A DNA stretch of 30,792 nucleotides from a candidate division Zixibacteria bacterium SM23_81 (GTDB lineage: Bacteria; SM23-81): contig LJUY01000030.1 of assembly GCA_001304015.1 (NCBI GenBank), forward strand, positions 1 to 30,792, written 5' to 3'. Of this stretch, positions 1-7,342 are shown piece by piece (within the stretch, counting starts at the first letter, position 1; each line of letters begins with the position of its first letter). Both the position numbers and the translations under genes were made by a program. A model generated the notes under the pieces. It was given only the letters and a program-made list of their open reading frames with translations. It was not told the DNA's origin and made no database searches.

Positions 1-1973
1 CATTTAGCAGGTGGTTTATTATCGATTTCGGCTGAGAGAACCGGGGTCGTCTCTCTGGACCATTCAAAAACACCTGTTCCGAATGAACCGACATAAATGA
101 TGCTTCCATCTTGATCATCACCAATATCAATCACCCGGAGATAGGGGTTTGGAGTCGTGTATAGCGAATCCCAATTTTCTCCTCCATCTGCGGTAAAGAA
201 AACACCCTTCCCATAAGTAGCAGCATATAAGTAGCCACTATTCTCGTCGAAGGCTATATCAACTACCCATTCTTTTGGGCCCGTCTTAGACCATGTATTT
301 CCGCCATTGGAACTCTTCCATAAACCATACGTTCCAAGATAAATGTTCTTGGGATTGAACGAGTCAATAGTAATAGCACAATGTGCTGTGTCAGTTTCTG
401 ATTTCACTTTTGTCCACGTCAGAGCTCTATCAGTGCTTTTATAGACCTCGCCACGTATATCGAGCATATATATCTTGTCGGTATTAGTTGCATCTATTGC
501 AAGAGGCGTTGTTGTCTCTGGTCCTAATTCTAAAGAGTCCAATTGAGTCATCCTCCAGGTGCTGCCGCTATTGTCTGAAATGAGAAGCCCGGCTGGTTTC
601 GTTGGTGAATAGCTAGAGATAGCATATACTCTTTCTGGATATAAAGGATCGAATACTATGTCTACTACGTCGGCGTCTTCCCCTAACATCCTTGTCATTA
701 CCCACGTTTCTCCGCCATCGGTGCTTTTATAAATACGGGGATTGCCAAATCCATTATCATGGGTTGCGATCACCAGATTGGAATCAACCGGACATATGGC
801 TACAGATTTAATCCCCAATGTCCCTGTTGACCATAAAGTAGTGGGACTCCACCTGCCATTTCTTCTGACATAAAAGCCATGATCTGCACCAGCATATACC
901 AGCTTAGGATTTTGGAGAGAAACTGACAGACCCGTCACAAAGGTGGTTGGAATTCCTGTCAGATACCAGTGTTCACCAGCATCTATCGTTTTAAAGAGTC
1001 CCATTCCGTCTGTTCCAGCATATAGATTACTGGGATTATCTGGGTCAATCGCTAATGCCACTACAACTACACGTTCCGCTTGGGGGAAGATAATGGTCGG
1101 AATTTCCAATCCCTCATTTATTGGAAACCAATTGAGGCCTTGATTCAATGTTTTATACATACCCTCACAGGTTCCAGCATAGATAATTTGGGGATTCTCT
1201 GGAGAAATGACTAAGCTGAGTGCTTCATTCAAAGGATCTATTGAATACAAACCATCGCTTCGCGACATCCAGGTTTGCCCACGGTCAAGACTCACATAGA
1301 CGCTATCATTGGCTGAAACTACAACCATACAGGATGTATCACTTGAGAAAACATCCAGGGTCCGAATGGTTGTACCCTGGAAGCCAATTTGTCTATAAGA
1401 TGACACATCACTTGAAAAGTGCCAGATCTTATAAAGTCCGTGTCCAACTGTTCCTGCATAAAGTGTATCTGGGAATTGTGGATCGAAGACTATACGGTTG
1501 GCTGTTGGACAGGATTGAGCGATGTGCTGCCATGTCTCTCCACCATCGTATGAAACGAGGAGCCCACCGCTTTCAGGCGAAGCATAGACGAGACCATTCG
1601 TTTTATAAAACCCAAAATCTGTATAACTACTCCGAATGCCAATGAACATGGTGTCCGGAAAAACCATATCAACTGCTAAAGAGTAGATTGCCGAGTTATG
1701 ATATATGGCCTCTGGAAGAATAAATTCTAAACCTCCATTCAGAACTTCCCAGCTTTTACCACCATCAATGCTTTTCAGCAATCCAGTAAAAGGAATATTA
1801 TTAGCTGCTATAACAGCATTTGGATTATTTGAAACAACAGCAAGCTCAGAAACTAATCCTCCAGGAGGACCTGAGAGATACCATCCTTGATTCTGGGGGT
1901 ATAGTTTGCCGCCAAATAGCATAACGACGATAATCAGAAGGACGAAAATGGTTTTTATCACCATTTTGTTCAT
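1..1973 (-). CDS. Secreted Asp-box (BNR/sortilin-like) beta-propeller protein, 3' end beyond window
   Basis: Reading leftward from the ATG at 1973, the frame stays open for 657 codons to the window edge, so the gene is partial at its 3' end. Residues 1-21 are a signal peptide: MNK, two lysines, then a run of I/V/L/F. At least ten Asp-box-like motifs (S/T-x-D/N-x-G-x-T/S-W, some degenerate) occur near residues 68, 141, 228, 285, 339, 417, 466, 513, 564 and 604. Each follows a 'YAGT..G(L/V)(Y/F)K' strand, the pattern of BNR/sortilin/YCF48-like propellers. These proteins are exported; the ligand or substrate cannot be told from sequence. After about residue 645 the repeat pattern ends (TTPVLSAEID...), suggesting a further domain, perhaps an Ig-like or sorting domain, outside the window. 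The Shine-Dalgarno is weak (AGAAAG). Base composition is AT-richer than its neighbours (line 1741-1800 is 22/60 GC by hand count). Family call is fairly sure; function unknown. Confidence 0.85.
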   Translation of the reverse strand, partial: MNKMVIKTIFVLLIIVVMLFGGKLYPQNQGWYLSGPPGGLVSELAVVSNNPNAVIAANNIPFTGLLKSIDGGKSWEVLNGGLEFILPEAIYHNSAIYSLAVDMVFPDTMFIGIRSSYTDFGFYKTNGLVYASPESGGLLVSYDGGETWQHIAQSCPTANRIVFDPQFPDTLYAGTVGHGLYKIWHFSSDVSSYRQIGFQGTTIRTLDVFSSDTSCMVVVSANDSVYVSLDRGQTWMSRSDGLYSIDPLNEALSLVISPENPQIIYAGTCEGMYKTLNQGLNWFPINEGLEIPTIIFPQAERVVVVALAIDPDNPSNLYAGTDGMGLFKTIDAGEHWYLTGIPTTFVTGLSVSLQNPKLVYAGADHGFYVRRNGRWSPTTLWSTGTLGIKSVAICPVDSNLVIATHDNGFGNPRIYKSTDGGETWVMTRMLGEDADVVDIVFDPLYPERVYAISSYSPTKPAGLLISDNSGSTWRMTQLDSLELGPETTTPLAIDATNTDKIYMLDIRGEVYKSTDRALTWTKVKSETDTAHCAITIDSFNPKNIYLGTYGLWKSSNGGNTWSKTGPKEWVVDIAFDENSGYLYAATYGKGVFFTADGGENWDSLYTTPNPYLRVIDIGDDQDGSIIYVGSFGTGVFEWSRETTPVLSAEIDNKPPAK

Positions 1974-2059
1974 TGTACTTTCTTTTGCTATCGGGTGGAC
2001 TCAATCTATAGCTGTCCTTTGCCCGCATCGGGTACGGTGACCCGACGCCACTGAAAATC

Positions 2060-2075
2060 GGCATCAGGAGATGCC
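2060..2075. repeat. Small inverted repeat GGCATC-AGGA-GATGCC
   Basis: A perfect 6-bp stem (GGCATC/GATGCC) with a 4-base loop. The overlapping AGGAG-ATGC-CTCCT at 2066-2079 is an alternative 5-bp stem. It has no T-run on either side, so it is unlikely to be a rho-independent terminator. It looks like part of a short palindromic intergenic element together with the hairpin at 2122-2141. Confidence 0.55.
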
Positions 2076-2121
2076 TCCTACGGAGTATTCTTTCTGGTGT
2101 AGCCCCCTACCTCCCACCCCT

Positions 2122-2141
2122 GGGCGCACCACAATGCGCCC
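2122..2141. repeat. Small inverted repeat GGGCGCA-CCACAA-TGCGCCC
   Basis: A perfect 7-bp GC-rich stem with a 6-base loop, in a C-rich context (CCCCCTACCTCCCACCCC) on its left. Its sequence style (GGGGCGCA...TGCGCCC next to GTAGG/CCTAC) is like REP-type palindromic intergenic repeats found in many genomes. Whether it recurs in this genome cannot be judged from one window. It could fold in the mRNA 3' end of the permease operon and protect it from decay. Confidence 0.55.
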
Positions 2142-2170
2142 CTTCATCGTCATACAATCCTTTCCTTTTT

Positions 2171-2210
2171 CACGATCACCGATTAACGATCCACGATTAA
2201 CGATTCACGG
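2171..2210. repeat. Degenerate CACGATTAACGATC-type repeat block, copy 1
   Basis: A run of near-repeated 8-12 base units built from CACGAT, CGATTAACGAT and CGATTCACG. The first 28 bases (2171-2198) match 23627-23654 at 26 of 28 positions by hand alignment. That second copy sits in the other repeat-rich intergenic stretch, about 21 kb away. Spacing and unit structure do not fit CRISPR. It appears to be a dispersed, non-coding short-repeat family. Confidence 0.7.
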
Positions 2211-2214
2211 CATT

Positions 2215-3120
2215 TCACACCTTCATCTTAGGATCTAACGCATCTCGCAATCCATCACCCAGCAGGTTGAATCCCAAAACGGTCAAGCCGATGGCCAACC
2301 CCGGGTAGACCGTCACCCAGGGGGCCGAGCGCAGATACTCCCGGCCCAGGCTGATCATGGAACCCCAGCTGGGCGTTGGCGGCTGAGCCCCCAGGCCGAT
2401 GAAGGAGAGCGAGGCCTCGGCCATGATGGCGGCGGCCATGCCCATGGAGAAGGAGATGATCACCGGAGCCAAACAGTTGGGGAACAGATGCCGGCGGATA
2501 ATCCGGCCCGTTCCGATGCCCACCGCTCGGGCGGCGGTGATATAATCGTTCTCCTTGGTGGCCAGCACCTGGGCGCGCATCAGCCGTGCCATTGGCGCCC
2601 AGCCGACAAAGCCGATGGCCAGGAACAGCGTGGTCAAGCTGGGCTTCAGAGCGGCGGTGATGCCGATGAGAAAGAGCAGGGCTGGAAAAGCGAACATGAC
2701 GTCGGTGAGGCGCATGATGAGCTGATCCAGCTTGCCCCCGAAATAGCCAGCCAGGACGCCCAGAAGTATCCCCAGGCTTAGAGCCACCGAGCGAGAAAGT
2801 ATCCCCACCTCCAGGGAGATACGGGCGCCGTACAGGGTCCGGCTGAAGATGTCCCGGCCAAAATCATCGGTGCCGAACAGGTGCGATCGAGATGGTGGCA
2901 ACAGACGGTTCTCCAGATCTATCTGGTAGGGATCATACGGGGCCATCAATCCCGCTAAGGCCCCCACCAGCATCAGGCATAATACCACCCCCAGTCCGAA
3001 CATGGCTATGCGATTACGCCTTAGGCGGCGCCAGGCCTCATACCAGGGCCCTCCACCTAGTCGCTCCTGGGGCTCCTTTGTCTCTTGGGACGTCTTCATT
3101 TTCGTCTCTGGGGACATCAT
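2215..3120 (-). CDS. dppC: Peptide/nickel-type ABC importer permease, DppC family
   Basis: Integral-membrane permease of a DppC/OppC-type (SBP_bac_5-dependent) importer that moves peptides or related solutes across the inner membrane. The 301-residue length is usual. Residues 28-60 hold the N-terminal transmembrane helix (OppC_N region). HLFGTDDFGRDIFSR (80-94) is the family hallmark. The EAA-like coupling loop, which contacts the ATPase, is seen near residues 192-215 (YITAARAVG...RHLFPN). The protein begins MMSPETK; its ATG overlaps the TGA of the upstream permease as ATGA, so translation is probably coupled. It is the last gene of the run. No ATPase gene (dppD/dppF) follows, so the energising subunits must be encoded elsewhere. 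Confidence 0.9.
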   Translation of the reverse strand: MMSPETKMKTSQETKEPQERLGGGPWYEAWRRLRRNRIAMFGLGVVLCLMLVGALAGLMAPYDPYQIDLENRLLPPSRSHLFGTDDFGRDIFSRTLYGARISLEVGILSRSVALSLGILLGVLAGYFGGKLDQLIMRLTDVMFAFPALLFLIGITAALKPSLTTLFLAIGFVGWAPMARLMRAQVLATKENDYITAARAVGIGTGRIIRRHLFPNCLAPVIISFSMGMAAAIMAEASLSFIGLGAQPPTPSWGSMISLGREYLRSAPWVTVYPGLAIGLTVLGFNLLGDGLRDALDPKMKV

Positions 3121-4043
3121 TTATATCTGATTCGAGGATCCAGCACGCTGTAAAGTAAATCCACGGCCAAATTGACGGTGACGAAGACCACGGCCATGAA
3201 CAGCACGGCCCCCTGGATGACGGGAAAATCTCGCTTCAAGATGGCCAACAGGGTATAGCGGCCCAGCCCTGGCCAGCCAAAGATGGACTCGGTCAGCACC
3301 GAGCCGGACAAATAGCTGCCGAAGTCCATGCCCAGCACGGTTATGATGGGAATCAGCACGTTCCGCAGGGCATGCTTGTTGATCACCCAGAACTCTCGCA
3401 ATCCCTTGGAGCGGGCCGTGCGAATGTAATCCTCGTGGATCACCTCCAACATGTTGGCCCGGGTCATGCGAGCGATGAAGGCCGATGAACGCGTGCCCAA
3501 GGTGATGGCCGGCAGTATCAGGTACTTGATGTGCCCACCCCCGAAGCCCGAGGGGGGCAGAAGGCGTAACTGCACGGCCACGATGAGGATCAGGATCAGG
3601 CCCACCCAGAAGACGGGCACCGAGATGCCCGCCAGGGCGAAAGTCATGCTCAGCCGATCCCAGATGGAGTAAGGCTTGACCGCCGAGATGATCCCCACCA
3701 CCAGTCCGATGAGGGTGGCCACCACCATGGCGGAGAAGGCCAAGCGCAATGTGTTGGGAAACTTCTCCAGGATAGATTCCATCACCGGGCGGCGGGTGAT
3801 GAAGGAGCGGCCCAGATCGCCACGAACCACTCCCCAGATATAGCGCAGATATTGCACCGGCAGAGGATCATTCAGGTGAAGCTCGGCCCGCAGGCTCTCG
3901 ATGGTCTCCTGATCATACCGCTCTCCCACCATGCTGAGCACCGGGTCTCCGGGAACCACATACATCAGGACGAAGGTGACCAGGGTAACCCCAAAGAGGA
4001 CGGGAATCACTAAGAGTATTCGCCTGATGACATATTCGGTCAT
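3117..4043 (-). CDS. dppB: Peptide/nickel-type ABC importer permease, DppB family
   Basis: Partner permease of the DppC protein. It is 308 residues, normal for DppB/OppB. Residues 1-30 are the typical opening helix (YVIRRIL...PVLFGVTLVTFVL), followed by the periplasmic VVPGDPV segment. The EAA-type loop is near 213-235 (YIRTARSKGL...HALRN), and it ends with the family-typical LLYSVLDPRIRYK. A strong Shine-Dalgarno (GGAGGATGAG) precedes the ATG. The gene follows the binding-protein gene by about 45 bases and overlaps dppC by 4 bases, giving the order SBP-B-C. Which solute is carried (di/oligopeptide, nickel, sugar) cannot be decided from the permease alone. Confidence 0.9.
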   Translation of the reverse strand: MTEYVIRRILLVIPVLFGVTLVTFVLMYVVPGDPVLSMVGERYDQETIESLRAELHLNDPLPVQYLRYIWGVVRGDLGRSFITRRPVMESILEKFPNTLRLAFSAMVVATLIGLVVGIISAVKPYSIWDRLSMTFALAGISVPVFWVGLILILIVAVQLRLLPPSGFGGGHIKYLILPAITLGTRSSAFIARMTRANMLEVIHEDYIRTARSKGLREFWVINKHALRNVLIPIITVLGMDFGSYLSGSVLTESIFGWPGLGRYTLLAILKRDFPVIQGAVLFMAVVFVTVNLAVDLLYSVLDPRIRYK

Positions 4044-4089
4044 CTCATCCTCCGCCCCCGGCCTCGGCGATGGAATCTCTGGCGCGTCA

Positions 4090-5682
4090 TCAGCCGCGTT
4101 CCACGATGTCCAAATCCAGAAGCTTGTCCGCGTTGAACATCAGGTTCTGCCGGAAGTTCCTCAGCCATGGCTGGTGCACGACGAAGATCTTGGGATACCA
4201 GAGATAGATCCAGGCGGCCTCTTCAAAAACAGTCCCGTCGATCTTCCGGTAGAGCTGTTCTCGTTGCGCATCGTCCAAAGTGCGCCGGGCCCGCTCGATG
4301 AGGGCATCCACCTGCTCGTTTTTATATCGCGCTCTATTCCCACCGCCACCCCAATTGACGGAGTGAAAAGTGGGAAAAAGGAAGTTCTCCCCATCGGGGT
4401 AGTCGGCCAGCCAGGTCATATAGTAGGCGTCGGGCTCACCCCTGTTGATGGCCTGCTTGAGCATCCCCCAATCGCGGCTGATGATCTCGGCTCTGATGCC
4501 CACATCGGCCAGGTAGGCCTGGACCGCCTCCAGGATCCTGGTCACCTCGGGGCTCTGCATCTTCCAGATCTCCATGCTCAGACCATCGGGGTAACCGGCC
4601 TGAGCCAGAAGTTGTCTGGCCCTATTGGGATCGTAAGGATAGGCCTTTCGCTGGGGATCGGAGCCTAAAAGCCCTGGGGGAATGGCCCCATTGGCCCTGA
4701 TGCCCCGACCGGGCCGGATGGTCTTCATGATGGTGGCAACGTCCACTGCATAGTTGAGGGCTTGACGCACGCGGATGTCGTTGAAGGGTGGTTTCTGATT
4801 GTTTATCCCGATGTAGGTGTCCTGCAGTTTTAACTGGGAAAGGATGTATGGTTTCCACTTGGGATTTTCGACCCAGCGGTCGAACTCCGCCGAGGGGATG
4901 CTCATCCAATCCAGGTTTCCAGCTTCGAACTCGGCGGTAACGGTCATGGTCTCCGGGATGATCCGGTAGAGGATTCCGGAGAGTTTCGGCGAGCCGGCGA
5001 AGTAATCTTCATTGGCTCGCAGCTGAAGATGGTCGTCATGAACCCACCCTTCTAGCTTCCACGGACCGCAACCGACAGGATGCTCGGAGAAATCCTCTCC
5101 CCAACGCTCTACCTCCTCCAGGGGAACCACCAGGGCGGCGGGCATGGCCAGAAATCCCAGAAAGGGAGCAAAGGGCTCAACCAGACTGATGCGCAGGGTG
5201 ACCTCATCGAGAACCTGTATTCCTGAGACTCCCTCGGCCTTTCCGGCCAGAAAGGCGACCGCTCCGAGGATATCCTGAAATACCCATCCCCGGGACGATT
5301 TCGACTTGGGATTCAGCACACGCTCGAAGGAGTACTTGAAATCCCAGGCGGTGACCTCCCGTCCGTTTGTGAAGCGAACTCCAGGCCGCAGATGAAAGGT
5401 GTAGGTCTTGCTATCCGCGCTGATGTCCCAACTTTCAGCGATGTCCGGCAGGATCTCGGTGCCTGCCCCAAAACGTACCAAGCCATCGTAAAGGAGGGCA
5501 CACAGCTCCCCGCTGCCAGCGTCATTGGACAGAGCCGGATCAAGGGTGGTGGGATCGGCGCTCAGATAGGTGTGATAGACCTTGGCCTCTTGGTTTCTTC
5601 CTCCACCGCAACCGAACCATATCAAAATACTCACGGTGAAAATGAGCCCATATGACAGCCAAGATCCCAAGTTTTCTTTCAT
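4090..5682 (-). CDS. dppA: Extracytoplasmic solute-binding lipoprotein of a peptide ABC importer (SBP_bac_5)
   Basis: A 530-residue family-5 solute-binding protein, exported and lipid-anchored. A hydrophobic signal (residues 9-24) ends in a lipobox with Cys25 (WFGC), followed by GGG. The mature part has the usual landmarks: DPTTLDPALSNDAGSG (about 43-58), LYDGLVRF, AESWDISADSKTYTFHLRPGVRFTNG (start of the main SBP_bac_5 domain), and FNDIRVRQALNYAVD in the middle. It captures the substrate outside the inner membrane and hands it to the DppB/DppC pair just downstream. The start is fixed by GGAGGTAGGT ahead of the ATG. Family members bind oligopeptides, dipeptides, nickel-chelates or oligosaccharides. 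The neighbouring amidohydrolase and aminotransferase suggest peptides or amino-acid derivatives here, which is inference. Confidence 0.88.
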   Translation of the reverse strand: MKENLGSWLSYGLIFTVSILIWFGCGGGRNQEAKVYHTYLSADPTTLDPALSNDAGSGELCALLYDGLVRFGAGTEILPDIAESWDISADSKTYTFHLRPGVRFTNGREVTAWDFKYSFERVLNPKSKSSRGWVFQDILGAVAFLAGKAEGVSGIQVLDEVTLRISLVEPFAPFLGFLAMPAALVVPLEEVERWGEDFSEHPVGCGPWKLEGWVHDDHLQLRANEDYFAGSPKLSGILYRIIPETMTVTAEFEAGNLDWMSIPSAEFDRWVENPKWKPYILSQLKLQDTYIGINNQKPPFNDIRVRQALNYAVDVATIMKTIRPGRGIRANGAIPPGLLGSDPQRKAYPYDPNRARQLLAQAGYPDGLSMEIWKMQSPEVTRILEAVQAYLADVGIRAEIISRDWGMLKQAINRGEPDAYYMTWLADYPDGENFLFPTFHSVNWGGGGNRARYKNEQVDALIERARRTLDDAQREQLYRKIDGTVFEEAAWIYLWYPKIFVVHQPWLRNFRQNLMFNADKLLDLDIVERG

Positions 5683-5744
5683 ATCGACCTACCTCCGTGT
5701 CATTCTGGAAGTTCTAAAATATCAATTCTGTCCAGCCAATGCAA

Positions 5745-7313
5745 TCACTTTTTCGCCGGTGCAATGGCCCTATCTCCCCCGGATGATGCAGGCTCCACTA
5801 TCACTTTGCCTTCCTTGAAGACCATGTGGATCTGGATATTCTGGATATCCGTGACGGGAACGCTGCGGGGATCTGCGGACAGAATGACAAGATCGGCCTT
5901 GAGTCCCTCCTTCAGCTGGCCTTTATCCTTCTCCTCAAAGCCGATCCAGGCCCCATTGTAGGTGAAGACCTTGACCGCCTCCAATACGGAAAGCCGGTGA
6001 TCCTGGGGACGATTCACGCATGCGGCGATGCCCGCCAGGGGATTTACGGGGGTCACGAAGGAATCGGACCCTCCGGCGATGATCACCCCTGCATCTATCA
6101 AGGAGCGGTACGGATTAGTTGTGGCGACCCGTTTGCTCCCCAGCCTGCGGGCGTACATGCCCCCAGAACCTCCCCAGAAGGTCTCGAAGGCGGGTTGGAC
6201 CGCCAGAGCTATCCCCCTTTGTGCGATCCGTCGGATCTGGCCACAGGTGAGCAGTTCGGCGTGCTCGATGCGATGGCGATGATCCTTTCGGGGATCTCCA
6301 TCGAGAACAGTTTCGTAAGCCATAAGCACCTGCTCCACGGCTCGATCACCGATGGCATGCATGGCTACCTGCAGCCCGGCCCTGTGGGCTCGAGCCACAA
6401 ACTCCACCAGCTGTTCCTGATGGAAGTATAACCGGCCGCGATGGCCGGGATAATCAGCATAGGGCTCGAAGAGTGCAGCGGTGTGGGAGCCCAGGGAGCC
6501 ATCCACCATGAGGTCTCCCCCAATCTGTCTCAAGCCGCGGCCTTGAACCAGATCCACGTCCATGGTGATGAGATAGGGCACGACATCCACAGGGAGTTCT
6601 CCGGCGAGCTCCAGCAGCATATCCACGTCCTGCTCCCGGGAGAACAGGGCGTGGACGGTGGTCACACCAGCGCTGGCTGCCTCCCAGCAGGCCTGGCGCA
6701 TGGCCTCTATCCGGTCCTCCTGATCTGAGAGCTTGTTTCGCCATTTCCTGGCCAGCTCTAGAGCCCCTGCCCTGAGAGTTCCCGTGGGCCGGGCTCGCGT
6801 GGCATCCATCTCCACCCCTGGCACCTGATCCGTCAAGCCGGAGAGTTCATAGAAAGCCGAATTGATGGCGCATGAGTGTCCGTCTCGTCGCAGCACGAAG
6901 ATGGGCACCTTCGAGGAGATGGCATCCAACTCCTCCATTCGAGGATATCTTCTCTCCTTGAGCTGGCTGGGATCCAGGCTGTGGGCCTTTAAAATGCGGG
7001 GATTGCATCGCAGGGGGAATGCCTGGTTCAAAAGATCCAGGACTTGGGAGATGGTCTCCGCTGGACTCAGGTCGACTTCCTGAGCCAGCAACCCGGTCTC
7101 GATGAGATGTACGTGAGTATCGATAAACCCGGGCAAAATGACTCTGCCCCCTGCATCGATGATCCGGCTTTGGGAAAAAAGACGTCCGATCAGCTCCCCC
7201 TCTCTACCCATGGCCGCGATGCGCCCATCTTGGATGAGAAGCGCATCCGCAACCCGAGGCACCTGACCTAAAGGAAAGAGGTTAGCCCTCTTAAGAAGGA
7301 TTTGAGTGGGCAT
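5745..7313 (-). CDS. Metal-dependent amidohydrolase, YtcJ-like
   Basis: A 522-residue amidohydrolase-superfamily enzyme of the YtcJ/Amidohydro_3 type, which hydrolyses C-N bonds of amides or N-acyl compounds in the cytoplasm. Metal ligands are visible: H67 and H69 in DTHVHL, H319 in MHAIGD, H351 in RIEHAE, and the catalytic Asp417 in GGSDSF. DGSLGSHTAALFEPYAD (271-287) is the YtcJ hallmark. The small beta-sandwich is formed by the N-terminus and the C-terminal GLKADLVILSADP segment. The gene lies 29 bases after the aminotransferase stop and about 60 bases before the binding-protein gene, so it is probably co-transcribed with the importer. The Shine-Dalgarno is weak. The exact substrate is unknown; hydrolysis of an imported N-substituted amino acid is a reasonable guess. 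Confidence 0.88.
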   Translation of the reverse strand: MPTQILLKRANLFPLGQVPRVADALLIQDGRIAAMGREGELIGRLFSQSRIIDAGGRVILPGFIDTHVHLIETGLLAQEVDLSPAETISQVLDLLNQAFPLRCNPRILKAHSLDPSQLKERRYPRMEELDAISSKVPIFVLRRDGHSCAINSAFYELSGLTDQVPGVEMDATRARPTGTLRAGALELARKWRNKLSDQEDRIEAMRQACWEAASAGVTTVHALFSREQDVDMLLELAGELPVDVVPYLITMDVDLVQGRGLRQIGGDLMVDGSLGSHTAALFEPYADYPGHRGRLYFHQEQLVEFVARAHRAGLQVAMHAIGDRAVEQVLMAYETVLDGDPRKDHRHRIEHAELLTCGQIRRIAQRGIALAVQPAFETFWGGSGGMYARRLGSKRVATTNPYRSLIDAGVIIAGGSDSFVTPVNPLAGIAACVNRPQDHRLSVLEAVKVFTYNGAWIGFEEKDKGQLKEGLKADLVILSADPRSVPVTDIQNIQIHMVFKEGKVIVEPASSGGDRAIAPAKK

Positions 7314-7342
7314 CTTGACACACCCGGATAGGGACAGTTCCG

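Larger units (their letters stand above)
1974..2214. other. Intergenic region with small hairpins and degenerate repeats
   Basis: This 241-base spacer lies between the end of the peptide-permease operon and the start of the secreted propeller gene, both read leftward. It must hold the promoter of the propeller gene if that gene is expressed on its own, but I see no convincing -35/-10 pair. It contains three small inverted repeats (2027-2045, 2060-2075, 2122-2141) and a block of short GATTAACGAT-type repeats at 2171-2210, annotated separately. No stem followed by a T-run in the leftward direction was found, so the operon's terminator is not identified. Confidence 0.6.

Noticed and set aside
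2171-2210. Possible CRISPR remnant
   Set aside because: Units are 7-12 bases, degenerate and without unique spacers; no cas gene is present.
3931-4668. A 245-codon rightward frame over the binding-protein gene
   Set aside because: Antisense to two clear importer genes, with no motif or convincing start signal.
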